Source of the DNA: Acanthornis magna
Lineage: Eukaryota; Chordata; Aves; Passeriformes; Acanthizidae
Reading direction: 5' to 3'
Length of the DNA stretch: 64,000 nucleotides
Assembly: GCA_036785705.1 (NCBI GenBank)
Contig: JAWUZG010000028.1
Coordinates: 558,001-622,000 of the forward strand
Made by a program: the position numbers and the translations under genes. Positions 13,131-25,150 of this stretch are shown piece after piece (the stretch's first letter is position 1; each line of letters begins with the position of its first letter). The notes beneath the pieces are model-generated. The model worked only from the letters and a program-made list of their open reading frames with translations, did not search any database and had not been told where the DNA came from.

Positions 13131-15899
13131 AATTTCTGCTCTCTGTCCAGACACACTCTGGGCATCCCTACGGTGGGAGTACAGTGAGGCCCCAAGATCT
13201 GTGGGCACTTCTAAGATGACATTTTCTTTGCAGAGTTTGTGGAGAAAACTGGGTTAATTCTTTGACACAGGGTGAGCACCCAGTGGAGTGAGATGAAGGA
13301 ACCACTGTGTCCAACTGAAAAAAAATTCAATTTAAGTTTTAAGAAAACAGGCCACCTATAGAACTTCTGAGAAAAGCATGTTTGTTAAGAGAATTGGCAA
13401 TGTCCAAGGGACAGTATATTGTATCACACACTTCCAGGCCCACCCACACCAAGCCCTGGTCATTTATTAATGTCTGCCTCAAGGGATGTGCTTCAAAAAG
13501 CATCTCAGTTCTGCCTGGAAGAAGGTGTTAGAAGACACCAGTGACCACCTCTGGAAGAAATATGGATAAAATACTTGCCCATCTGGAAAATCTTCTGAAC
13601 AATGAGACAAACAGAAGAACACAACAAAGGATTACTCACTCATACTAGAAATAGTCATCACTGAAAATAAATTTTTGCAGTGGGTCCAGTTTGGAAATAA
13701 TCCTCATATGGAAAGGGCAGAAATGACACATACCCAGGGTTTTTTTCTAATTATTGTACATGCAGTACTAAAATTTTGAGGAAGATATTTCCCCAAGTAA
13801 ACTTCAGGCTTCTTTCAAGGACTATGATGTCTTTTTTTTTTTTCCTCCAAGAAATTGTTCCTAGTTTAGATCCAGTGCAGGGAAGAAAACCTTACAAATG
13901 AGCCATACCAAATTCTGACTCTTTTAGTAGAAGTCTTCTGATTTTAGCCATCTAATTATTCTTTATGAGTTCATTTAAGCACCACAACTATAATGGACCT
14001 ATCTGAACATGCTGTGGAGAAAGGACAAGCAAACACACACTCAGGGAAACCCAACTGAAGACTTAATCTCGTTATACACGTACACCAAAAGTCATTTCTG
14101 CCCTATGCAATGGCTTTGAAACCCAGCAGGCACTGGTGAGCTGAAACAGGCAAATCTGCATTTGATTGGGCTGACAGTTTGTGCATCAAAATGTGCCGAG
14201 AAGCATTTGATCCTGCTTGGAGAGTGTGGGAAACATTTCCAACTTAGCAGGACACCCTGGACCCGGTGACAGATGGGCAGAGTATGGGCCTGGCGCAGGA
14301 GAGGCCATTTTATAACTCGCCCCAAGCCATGTGGCAGACAGTCCAAACCCATTTGTCACCAAAAAATAAAGCTCAAACTGGAATTACCAAACCAAGGCTC
14401 AGGGACAGCCCCTGCCTGCAGCTCAGCCTGGCACGGACACCCACCTTGCCACAGAGCATCGCTGAAAACCTCCCATGAAATTAATGAGCAGCCAAGAAGG
14501 AAACAAAACCAAGCAAAACACAACCAAGCCTTTTTATCCCCTCAAGAAAAATTAAACCCACAAGCAGGAAATTTTGATGCAGAATAACAATTTTATTTTT
14601 TTATTACTACCAAAAATTAAGTTCATGCCAGTAATATGGCCCGAAAAAAATTGATTCTTTTTTTGTCATCAGGAACATTAATTTCTAACTATATGTATTG
14701 AACAGCTGTACAACTACTAGTATGTATTTACATCCAAGTTTCATTAACATTTATTTTGAGCTCTGTCAGGAATGGAAATTGGACTTAGAACCACAATCAG
14801 CCACTGGAAGTCATTAAGTACCTATTAGGAAAGTGTCTCTTACATCAGCACAAAAAAGGGCAACTTTATCGAAATATACATCAGTTCTAAAAGCAAAGGC
14901 ACTGGCACCTACACTGAGAAGCAGAAATAAATTCCCCTGGTGACTGTGTCCTCCCAGATGTAGATGTGACAGAGTTCAACTCACAGGGCATCACTTTTTT
15001 TACACACAGATAAAAAATGCTGTCTTATAGAGCAATGCATATGGGAAATGTATATAATCTTATAATGTGTATACAGACATAGTAACAAGCTCTCACAGTT
15101 TTTTAACTGCCATTTATTTTAAATTTAAGATGATTAAATATTTCTTGTCTTCAAATCAGCTTGTCACTGGCCCTACTTGGGTGGCCAAACACACAGAAAT
15201 GACAGGAGGATTTTCTCCTCCTGATGGAAACCCAATGGCTCTTGGCTGCCTGAAGCAAACTGTGGTTACAGGTGATTTCCATCAACTCTGTGTTTTGCCT
15301 TGAAAGATTTTCAACAATATTGCATTTAATTCTCTTAGTTTCTTCTTGATGAATGTCAGACATCCTTGTACAGATCGATGGGGTCGATTTTGGGGGGGGT
15401 GAATTTTTTTGTTTATTTCAAACTGGGGCACTTATAAAAAATAAATATATATATACACTCCCAGCAATAAAAATGTGCTAAATTGAAGCACAACGAAATC
15501 TTCTTTTGCTGTGTTTCCCACTGCCTCCCTTTGAATTGAGGGCTGGCCCCTTGTCAGCAGGACCCATTTCATCCTGCTGCCCATCATTCCCCCTTCCACC
15601 AGATAATCCTGCCCCCCAGGCTCCCAATTGCAGCAACTCCAGTTTCCTCACACCTCCCAGGGCTGCTCAAAGTCAGCGCCGCCTCTGCTCTCCAGCCTCC
15701 CCTGGACTCACAACAGGGACAGAGCTGAGGGTGAAATCTCTTCCCCAAAGGCTGACACCCTCCTCTCTCCTGTGGGCCACAGCACAGCGAACAGCAAGCA
15801 AACCACACAAGGTGCTGGCAAAATACCCTGCATCTTCTACTGCATTAAATTTTGGTTGCTATTCACCATCACCCCACTAACAGAGGATCTTGAAATCCT
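13131..15899. other. Non-coding sequence, low-complexity patches only
   Basis: No gene recognised. Small features: a T tract near 13830-13842, a G8 run near 15392-15399, an AT dinucleotide patch (TATATATATA) near 15447-15457, and a C-rich segment at about 15510-15660. The segment at 14.09-14.48 kb is open on both strands but resembles no known protein. Confidence 0.65.
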
Positions 15900-16140
15900 T
15901 CAGGCTCTGATCCCAGGATGGAGCCGCCTCATCCGTTTTGGACATTCATTATCTCCCAGATCCATTAATTGCAGTGCAAATTGCATGTGTTCAGCATTAA
16001 TTCTGGTAGTGAAAGGGCAAAAAATGCAAGAGGAACACATAAAGCCTGTAATACACTCTTTATCCAGACAAACCTCATCAAATAACAAATTAAAATCGTT
16101 AAGCAAAACAGGAGTTCCTGAAAACCTGTGATTTGGGGTT
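15900..16140. promoter_or_regulatory. Candidate conserved regulatory element (homeobox/POU motifs)
   Basis: A repeat-free stretch with closely packed developmental-factor motifs. ATTAATTGCA (homeodomain core) lies at about 15964-15973. TGCAAATTGCAT (POU octamer-like, both half sites) lies at 15975-15986, and a further CATTAATTC follows. Dense TAAT and octamer words in non-repetitive DNA are common in vertebrate enhancers. This is only an inference from motif content; conservation cannot be seen from one sequence. The 167-codon frame that crosses it (15628-16131) has no recognisable homology. Confidence 0.25.
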
Positions 16141-16789
16141 GCAGGGACTAGCCACGGCAATTAGTTGCTCAGCGGTTCAGGCAGCTCTGAGATGAGCAGT
16201 AGGAGAAACCAGGCATTGCAGGATGCAGAGACCAGATGGTTTTAGGCTGAAAATAAATGAACACCCCCCAAATGATAATCTCTCTTTCCAAAACATTAAC
16301 GAAAAGTTATGCAAGGGGAAAAAATTAATAACCCCAAACCCAAGCTACATTCTTTAACTAGATAAAAGAACATTTTGTTCAGCCTTGGAGTATCTATTGT
16401 AATTAAATGCTCTAAAAACAGGACAACAGCCCCGTGCCAGTCATGCATACAAAAGAGACAAAACACGATGAAAAAACCAAAATACCCAAGAACCATGCAT
16501 TTCTTACACAGCCTCTCGGCAGACTTCTGCAGTGCACTCGGGCATCCACCTAAATGAATGCAAAACCTATTTTCCCCCGCTAAGATAAATAAATTCAATA
16601 GTAAAAATAATCAAACCCAGAGAAACCCAGAGACAATCGAGCCCCCGCTCTGACTTACAGCTCTGAAAAATCCTGCAGTCTGGCTGGAAACGTCCATCGA
16701 AGAACTGCATTGAAAGCTTTTCCCTAAAGGCAGGCGCATTTAAACATCTCGGGCTCTGCTACTGGAGCCGATGCTGCAACAGATGGGGC
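16141..16789. other. Non-coding flank of the CpG island
   Basis: AT-rich DNA that gives way abruptly to GC-rich DNA at about 16.74 kb. A TTTAAA word at about 16740-16745 could act as a weak TATA-like box for plus-strand transcription from the island. That is speculation. Confidence 0.5.
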
Positions 16790-17105
16790 CCAGGGCTGGG
16801 TGTGTTCGTGCCTCCCATCGCGGCACGGCGAGGGGATGGCAGCGGCGGTGGGTACCGCAGGAGAAGGCAGGGCGGGCGGGTTCTCCCGGCTCGGGGCTCG
16901 CTGCCAAAAGCGCCTCAGGCAGCATCGCAAGGTTCCATCGATTCCCCGGCTGCGGGCGCTGCCACGGCCGCGGGGCGGGGGCCGGCGGCGCTCGGACAGC
17001 GCGGACAGGTGACGGAGAGCGCCTTTGGGGACAGCAGGGACACGGGCAGGGCGCACGGGGAAGGCGGAGGGCTCAGATGACCGCCGGCGTTTTTAACGCC
17101 ATCTG
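16790..17105. promoter_or_regulatory. CpG island, probable promoter
   Basis: By eye I count about 39 CpG in 16801-17100 with high G+C, against a strongly CpG-depleted surrounding sequence. This meets the usual idea of a vertebrate CpG island. It contains an Sp1-type GC box (GGGGCGGGG, 16972-16980), CCGCGG, and several GCGGC words. A consensus-like 5' splice site, CAG followed by GTGACG, lies at 17006-17014 on the plus strand, as expected if a short first exon ended there. Open frames on both strands exist because GC-rich DNA has few stops; none resembles a known protein. Islands like this usually mark the start of a housekeeping or developmental gene or a long non-coding RNA. Direction is undetermined. 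Confidence 0.8.
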
Positions 17106-20100
17106 AAGGGGGCAAAAAAAAGGAGCCCGTTTTCAACAGCAGAAGTTTCAGATAACTGAGGCTGCGTCTGCATCAGTATCGAATACCTGGGGGAAGGCAG
17201 CGCAGAGCAGCAAATGCATTTTCAAGGCTGGCGTCTGTGCTGCTCCATAATAGCCTTATTCCCCACTTAACCACAGCTCCACTTTGTAGCTGCACAAAAG
17301 TCACATTATTTCTCTGGGTTTAAGTTTTCCCATCTGCGGCATGAACAGGGGATGGCTTGGCTGACTTTTTAGTTTATTGTAAAGACCTCACTGGGAAAAT
17401 AAAGTGCCTGAGCACAAAGTATAACCATCAAAAGTATCACCATCAAGAAAAAAAGAAAAAAAAAAAAGATATATTTTGAAAGGGCACCACATGAGCAAGT
17501 GCTTAGCAGAGCAATGCAAACTCTCCCAGTAGGAGCTGAGGGACGGTGGGGACCTGAGTTTTCTTCTTCATCAAGATAAAACCCTCTTTATAACCACATT
17601 CAGCTTTGATTACTGCACCAACCAGTCTCACAGTGCCCTTTCTGGCAATGAAATCATTCCCCAGACCATGGGGACATATCCTTGGCCAAGATGCTGTCGA
17701 AGGCTGGCTCAGATAAGGACACCTCTGGTAGAACAAAGGAAAAGAAAGCAAAAGGCAGAAAGGTCATCCCTGTGGCTTCCAACACTTGAACAGAGGCATC
17801 AAAATATCATGCAATGAACTGACACTTCTCTGGAGAAACAGGTGGCCAAACCCTGAGCCGCAGAGCATTGCCAATCCTTTCTTGGTCATCTCAAAATACC
17901 ATTTGTGATGATCTATTGGAATATTCTCTAAGATGGTTTGCTTTAATTAATGACCCCTGGTCACTAAATCATTCAGTCAGTGAAGTGGACTCGGCTTACA
18001 CATCACTCTCAGTCTATTTGTTCCATTCTTTGGAGGATGCTGCACCCTTTTGCAAGTGGGTGCAGCCAACACCACCCTTAATTCTGTCTGCATCAAATAA
18101 TAAATATCACTGAGGCTGGGCAGTACCTTTTCTTCAGCAGCAAAAGAGATGAGGTCCAGCTGCCACCCCTCGTGTGCCAGGCAGACAGCACATCCTAGGA
18201 AACACCCACTGTTCTCCCTTCCTTCGCTGTGCTAAGTGCCTCTGACAACACAAGCCCCTTGGGAGCAAAAAAGCTGAAAATGGTACATAGCGTTCGCTCA
18301 AATGGCAGCTTTTACTAGAATCATTTCAAGAGAAGATCACTGGGAGCCCTTTTTAACACAGAAATGAACAAATATTTAATGTTTAGAAGGTTTTTCCCCA
18401 GCTAAATAAATATTTTATGCATGCAGAATGTACAAATAGTTTAGGAAAATAAACAAGCTTCCTCTTAAATTCTGTTTAAGGGGTACCAGAGAAACCAGTC
18501 AACCAGCAAAAAACATTTTGTCTCTCCTCCTTGAGCTGTAGGAGAAAGGAAGGAATCTGTGGCTGACCTAGAGAGGGTAAAAGGGAAGATTGGATTCATA
18601 CTGGAACAAAAAGGGTTCTCCTGCAAAGCGCAGTTCAGGTCAAATTCTTCTCTGTATAGCTAACTTCTAAGGATTATTCTGATTAGTGATCAGATCAAAT
18701 AAAAAGGGGCATTAACAGCCAGGATAATGTACCACATCCCTAAATCATCCCTTTCAAATCACTCACAGGGCTCAGTTTGATGTAGCCAATTTCAAGAATC
18801 ATCCAGACTTATTAAAGTGTTTTTTAAAAAAATTAATCTTAAAACTGCTTCTGGTCTCAAAGTCTGATTGGCACAAACTCGACCTCAAAAACATGCCTTT
18901 TCCTCCCCCACCTTTGGATAAGGAGTATGAAACAGATTGCACAACTACATCTCAGATAAGCAGAAGAATTAATGGTTTAGATACCATTTCATAAATATTT
19001 GCTGAACTAGTTTTTGGATTCTGTCCAGCTTCTGACAACCATTAAAAACATTGAATAATTTGCCATTTTCTTTCACCCTTCTGGGATGAAAAATAGGCAG
19101 GGAGGTTTTATTGCTATCATTTCTTACCATTATTTAATGACTACTCACATTTATGTGTCCTGCCAAAGAAGCCCAAGTCATTTTTGAATCTACAAGCCTG
19201 AGGTGTCCAAATCACATTTATGTAAATATTTATATATTCTTTATTAAATATTCCCATATTGAATACCTGGCCTCATATGTGCCTGTGTAAGCAACTGGCG
19301 AAGATCTGAGAGAAACCAACCAATTTCTGAATAAATACCTTGTTTCAAATAGGGATTTCAAGTGCCTGTGCTCTGTCAGAGATGCTGAGGTTCAGTGACC
19401 AAAAGCAGCAGTGAGTTAGTGCACATCATCTAGCACAAGATGGTGCAATATGGGAAACCACACAAATAAAGGTATTTAATTATGTTTTCAACCATACCTT
19501 ATCAACAAGGTCCAGGAGTTTCTATGAACTGGGATCCAAAATTCCACCCATTTCCTTGCTTCCTTATATATTAAGGACAATTCAGGAGGTTCCAGAAAAT
19601 GCTTTATACAATCAACTTTCCATGACAATAGATTTTTCAGATGTTTTCAATTTTTTTCCCTCTAATTCTTAATTCCTTGTATTTCAAGCTCAGCAGTCAT
19701 TATTCATTTTATAAATACGTGTCTTTTTTAAAAAGCTCCTTTTAGAGCACGTCTAGATCACTCACATATTTGGACTGACTGTAGGATTCTCACGCTTTAC
19801 CAGGCGGTAATGCTGGGGGGAAAATAAATCACCAAAACCTGCTTGTGCCTTGGACAGTGAATCACACACTCACTTAAGGCACAAAGACCAAACTCTGAAG
19901 AAAGCAGATTTATGACTGTCACATTTTCACCAGAATAAAGCTACAAAATTGCTTGCCCAACTGAAACAGACATTGTTTTACTGGTTTATTTTTCCATTTG
20001 AAGAATTTAATGGTTCTGGTTTTCAAAGATTCAGAGCCAGAACCCTCAATCAGCTTCAGATTTGACTGCACATAATTCCTGCACAATTTCCTTGAACTGT

Positions 20101-22699
20101 TCCAAAACACCAACTCTATTTCATCTTTTTGGTCCAAGTACAAGCCTAAAGTACCATAAATTTCTAACTCACATTACAGCAACCTTCCACAATTTCCCAG
20201 AGGAGACTGAAAATGTCTGGCTATTGGTTGTTGTTATTTATATTCCATAATTTTCCACAAAGATCTGGTGATTTTATAAGTACTACGTAAATTAGATGAG
20301 TTCATGGGGCCTGCTTCCATTATAGTTTCCTTTTTCTTATGAGGCAAACAGTCCCTTGAAATCAATGGAGCTTCTGCCTGAGAAGATATCACTTCAGAAC
20401 ACAGCAGATATAGCAATTATTGAAGTACAGGGTAAGCCATGGCAGGGCAGGGCTTTTGTCCAGTGTGTAATTAAGAAAGATTTTTCATATTTTTGCAACC
20501 AACACAGCCATCAAATTCATGGTTGCTCTATCCCTGCTCCTACTGAGCACGAGGAGCAGCAACCAAAAGCAGCATGCAGTGCAGTGTGCAGCCTCCAGCC
20601 AAGGAGCCAAAGCACTCGGGGAATGCTCAGATGAGAGAAGCAACTCCTTGAAGGGCAGGAAAAGCCAGGGCAGCACTGGGAGACCAGCAGAGATCAAGGG
20701 GAAGATGTAACAGGGAGAAAACAATCCTGAACTGCACCATAAACTGCACCAGCTCTTAGCAGAACACAAAAAAGTAGTAGTTTCTCAAGAGCTGATGTCT
20801 GGCAAAGGGCAGCTGTGCACTGCAAGAGTTGGAAAAGAGAGTAAAAGAAAAATAAAAATTATTAAGCCTCGAGAAGAGGTAGGGATGAACTGTGGAGTCC
20901 AGCCCCCCAAATCAGGCAAAACTGCAAAGCAGGGTGATGGAGATGGTACAAAACAGAAAGAGAGAGGAGCAGAGAAAAATATCCCATGACAAACAAAATC
21001 AGTTCACTCCTTTTTTCATCTCAAACAGCCACAGCTTTTTCCTTGCAATTTTTCAGCATGATCTACCAAGCAATGAACCAAGTAGCTGGGATTCCTGACT
21101 CACTGTTGACAAGCCAGAAGGAGAACATCCATGTGGGAAACATCAAACCCCAGTGAGCAATCACCCATCTCTCCCGGGGGAGGGAGCACCCTGCCAGCCT
21201 CTGCAATGAAGATGGATCACTCTGCACCAGGGATGCCTCAGCCAGCTCCAGCTCGGGTACCAAAAGCAGGACAGCTGCATTCTCAGGTCTGCATGTCTAG
21301 TTCTTCAGCAGGACTCACACAGAGGGGTTTTTCCCTCAGTATTTGTATATACCCAAATGCAAATGGCATTGAAATGATGAGGTGTTCATACAAAGGCAGT
21401 CCTGGAGGCTGCACAACAGCAGCCTTGTGCCCTGCTCCACATGGATCCCACTGCCCTTCCCACCTGGTGCCGTCCAGATGGAGGGATGGAGCCTCTTTCC
21501 TGTACCATGGTGGGGAGGGAGAGGGTGGAGACACTTCTGGAGAGGTGCCAGCATAGAGCTGTGCTGTATCTGGGGTCAGTGGAGGTCTCTGGATGCCTGG
21601 GGAGAATTATAAAGTCTGAGCTAGGACATGATATTCAATAACTCAGGGAGTGAAGGACCAACACTTTGGACTATAATCCTCTGCGGTGTGGGTGAAACCC
21701 CTCAGAGATGTCCTGGTCTCTGGGGATGAATTAACCAGAGAGCAAAATTAATAGCAGGGACTTGGTGCTGACCCGGTGGCCCCTCATTCAGCTTTACCCG
21801 AGGCATTCAGAAGGGATATGACACTGGTTTCAGTGATGATCTGGGAGGTTTTCAATCAGCAACAACTGGTGACTCAGGACAATCTGATTTATGCACCATC
21901 AGCCAGCTCAGAGCCCCCACTGCTTTTGTTCTCTACAAAGGCACTGAATTTTAATTTTTGAAAGACACAGGATAGGTCTCACCTTGCTTCTAGAGTATCC
22001 CTTAAGAGCTTGGATGAGAAATGCCCTTTGTGGGCTAGAAACAGTCCCACAAGACAACAGAAAAATGATACTGCAGCACCTAGAAATGGGAGAAAACCTC
22101 AGGGATGTAGGATCCGGTGGGTTATGGGTAAGAACTCCAGCAATGGGAGCATAAAATCCTTTTATATCTGCGTGGGACGAGTATTGGGATCAATGAAAAT
22201 GGGAATTCTGCAATATGACTTTCGGCTTCACTGGTCCCAGAGCGGGATCTCTAAGGATCAGCACTTCACAAGGCAATGGAACATGGACAAATGTTGATGC
22301 CTCAGCTCTGCTGCTGCCTCCTCGATCTCTCTGCCTTTGGGCTGCTCTGTTCACTGCTCCCAGGGCCTGTGGCAGAAAAAGGGATGGGGGAGTCGGTGCC
22401 AAAAAAGCCAGGGGAATAGGGTGCAAAAATGAAGCAGGAAGGAGAAAAAGGTGATGGAAATTAGCTCCACATAAACCCAGCCACACCTGAGCAGTCTGTA
22501 ACATTTTAAGACCGGCTAAGTACATATAAGGCTACAGCACATCTGCAGCTCTCCGGAGAGCACTAATTATTTACCCAAAAGAAAACATCCCTCTACAACA
22601 ACATCACAGTACACCCATCCAGGAATTAAGATGCTCCTGCACGCTCACAGCATGTTTTATTTTCTTTGAGCCTCATGACTCAGGTTGCTCTGCTGAGGA
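17106..22699. other. Non-coding unique sequence, no gene seen
   Basis: About 5.6 kb next to the CpG island in which I recognise neither coding exons nor transposons. There is an A-rich patch at about 17448-17470. Frames such as 21131-21556 (141 codons) are not recognisable. If the island fires to the right, any exon here is short or non-coding. Confidence 0.6.
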
Positions 22700-22935
22700 C
22701 TGTTGTGCTGGATGTTGAGGTATTTCATTGAAGTTTTCCCCGTGCCTGCAGGGCCCAGGTGAATTACCCACGCCCTCACATCTTTGCACAGCCTGCCTAG
22801 GGACGCTATGTTCCTCATGTCAGGGATTCTGGGCATTCTAAGGCACTCTGTGCACGTAGCACCTTTGCTGTATATAGGTTTTACCTTTTGTAGGTGTGCA
22901 ATAAATAGTAACCATTAACTCTGAATTGAAGCGAG
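22700..22935 (+). mobile_element. Possible solo LTR of an endogenous retrovirus (weak)
   Basis: The segment begins TGTTGTGCTGG and contains a TATA-like box (TGTATATAGG) at about 22869-22878. About 27 bp further on there is a polyadenylation signal (CAATAAATAG), followed by a short tail. This order of TG start, promoter and AATAAA is that of a short retroviral LTR. No target-site duplication, primer-binding site or internal gag/pol sequence is visible, and the right end is unclear. It could equally be unique DNA with chance signals. Confidence 0.2.
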
Positions 22936-23197
22936 AGCCCACCTAGCAAAGGATAAAGTGGCTGCCTACATACAGGAACGAACAGTTAAAATGTCATCAA
23001 AGGTTTAGAAGCTGAAGTACAAAGATCTCTGCTGGTATCAACTGGCTGCTGAAAGGAAAAAACCGGAGGTAACAGCACCTTGCAGCATTTAAAGTAGGTC
23101 AGCACTGCCAGAAAAGAAATACTTTAGAATACATCGTGATGCAGAAACCTGACACGGAGTTACAAATTCACCAGAAAGAATTTGTCAGCTTAACAAC
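22936..23197. other. Short non-coding gap
   Basis: Ordinary sequence between the LTR-like stretch and a poly(A) run; nothing recognised. Confidence 0.6.
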
Positions 23198-23217
23198 AAA
23201 AAAAAAAAAAAAAAAAA
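23198..23217 (+). repeat. Poly(A) tract, 20 A
   Basis: An uninterrupted run of 20 A. The sequence upstream shows no recognisable retrocopied gene, so this is listed as a simple repeat rather than a retroposon tail. Confidence 0.9.
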
Positions 23218-25010
23218 GTTTATCCACTCAATTTAATTTAGAGACATGCAGCAGTTGGGGCTGAATGGAACAGGTACGAGCCACATCAACACTTGCAGAC
23301 TGGTTCCTATCGGAATGAGCAGTCTGATTTTCAGTCTGTAACTAGAGAGGATGGCAGGGATTTCTGGAATACAGATGGACCATTTCCCTGAGAGCAGTTC
23401 CATCCTCTCCCACAGCAGCAGCAGCTGCCCTGCTCTCGGGGAAGATGCTCCACAGGGGCAGGTGTCAGAGCAGACATGTCACACAGGGCTGGGGCCAGGA
23501 CACAATCTCCCTTCTGCTGATGCTGACCCTCCCATCAGAGCCACACCCCCTCCCCAAAAGCGTGCAAGGTGCTCGGAGGCAAAGCCCCAGTGTTTCATTG
23601 TGGCATCCACAAGCACAGGGGAAGGCCTGTGGTGATGAGCTCTGAAATAGATGCCATCCTTGATAAAAGTGTAGTGTTTATTTAACTGCCAGAGGCAGCG
23701 CTGGATATAGGGTGCACCCAGTGAGAGTGAAGTTATTTTAAGATCAAATATTTGATTACCACCACAGGGAGTTATTTACAAAAAAAATCCAAAAAACCAA
23801 CCAAACAAAAAAAGCCCCAGAAACAAACAAACCAACCCTGAGTAAGAGCATACACAAGTTTATGTTTTACTTCCTAATTTGGTCATGTAAATAATAATTT
23901 ACACTAATCTACCCACACCGGAAAAAGAAGTGTGCTCTCAAAGTCTCTCACCACAGACAACAGCACTTTAAATACATTCTGGAAACAAAATCTGCCTAAA
24001 GAAAAGTGAATGCAATTTGACTTTAAAGGACTCAACTAATACAGAACCAACTAAATTTTTAAAAATCAAATAAAAAAACAAATGATCATGTCAGAAGAAA
24101 CACTTATGTCCATTTTTTCAGCATTCTGGTTTTGATTCGGTTTTTTGTTTGTTTGGGCTGGGTTTTTTAAAGGTTTGACAACATTGCACACAAACCAATC
24201 ACTAAGGCATGTATATAAAACAGGCTTTTTTCACTGAAGAGGTTCATGAAATAATTTAAAAGGGGAAGTCTTTTAAAGGCTGTAACCTTTACACCTTACA
24301 AAAAAAGGCTGTAAACTGTCAGTCAATTGATTTTACTCATTCCTCTACCCTCATTAATGCGTGTGAATATATGTACACCTATCTGAAAAAATACACACAC
24401 ATAAATATAAATAAGATACATACATAAAAACTACTGTTGCAGGTGAATATTTTTAGTTCTTCCCACCTTCCATGGCCTCCCTGTTACGTCTATATTTTAC
24501 ATGATGAAGGATGACTTTGTGGTCAACCTCATGGGCAGGGTATCCACATTCTATTCCCAGTAGATAAATTCCAGCAAGCCCTGAAGGCTAATGGGTCTTT
24601 TCTCTCAATCAGACCTTGGCTAGGTTTGTTTAGGAAGAGTTAAATTTCATTTTTTTTAACATACTTTCAGCATTTTGTAGAACTGGAAGAAAAATCAATG
24701 TTTTTTTAAAAACTTTGTACATTTGACACAATATCGACTTAAGCCCACAAATAAAATAGCAACTCCAACTACAACCTGCACACAAAGCATCACTTGTTTG
24801 ATTCCTCACACTGAAGTCATCTTCTACAGACACCTGGGCATCCTAACCTGCCCCAAAGCCCCAGACTCCTCTGGGATGGCACCACAAGCCCCAAACCTGT
24901 TTTGGGGAGATTCTATGAATTATGCTGAAAAGTACTTAAGACTGAAATCAGAACATTAATTATATCATACCAGTTTAAAAGATCAACCAATTAGATTCAA
25001 CTTTTCCCAA
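23218..25010. other. Non-coding sequence with A-rich low complexity
   Basis: Contains an A/C-rich patch (AAACCAACCAAAC-type) at about 23780-23838 and a mixed CA/TA patch at about 24360-24430. No gene or transposon recognised. Confidence 0.65.
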
Positions 25011-25150
25011 GTCATAGAATAGCCCGAGTTGGAAAGGACCTCAAAAGATGATCAGGACCAACCTTTCATGGAAGGGGAGCCTAGATGAGCTCACCCAGAA
25101 CCCTGTCCAGTCACATCTTGAAAACCTCCTGGAAAGGCCAATTCCATACC
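25011..25150 (-). mobile_element. CR1 LINE 3' fragment
   Basis: Reading plus, the segment opens with ATAGAATAGCCCGAGTTGG, then AAAGGACCTCAAAAGATGATC. This is the reverse complement of the CR1 3' terminus. It continues with CATCTTGAAAACCTCCTGG, also a familiar CR1 block. The element is therefore on the minus strand and strongly 5' truncated at about 25150. It has several small indels relative to typical CR1 and is not a recent insertion. Confidence 0.75.

Noticed and set aside
15628..16131. 167-codon plus-strand open frame
   Set aside because: No recognisable domain, and it crosses from C-rich to AT-rich DNA with a change in composition midway; consistent with chance.
16724..17136. Five to six overlapping open frames in the CpG island
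   Set aside because: GC-rich DNA has few stop codons. The peptides are arginine/alanine/proline/glycine-rich on both strands and match nothing known.
23198..23217. Poly(A) run as the tail of a processed pseudogene
   Set aside because: The upstream kilobase shows no recognisable gene-derived sequence and no target-site duplication.
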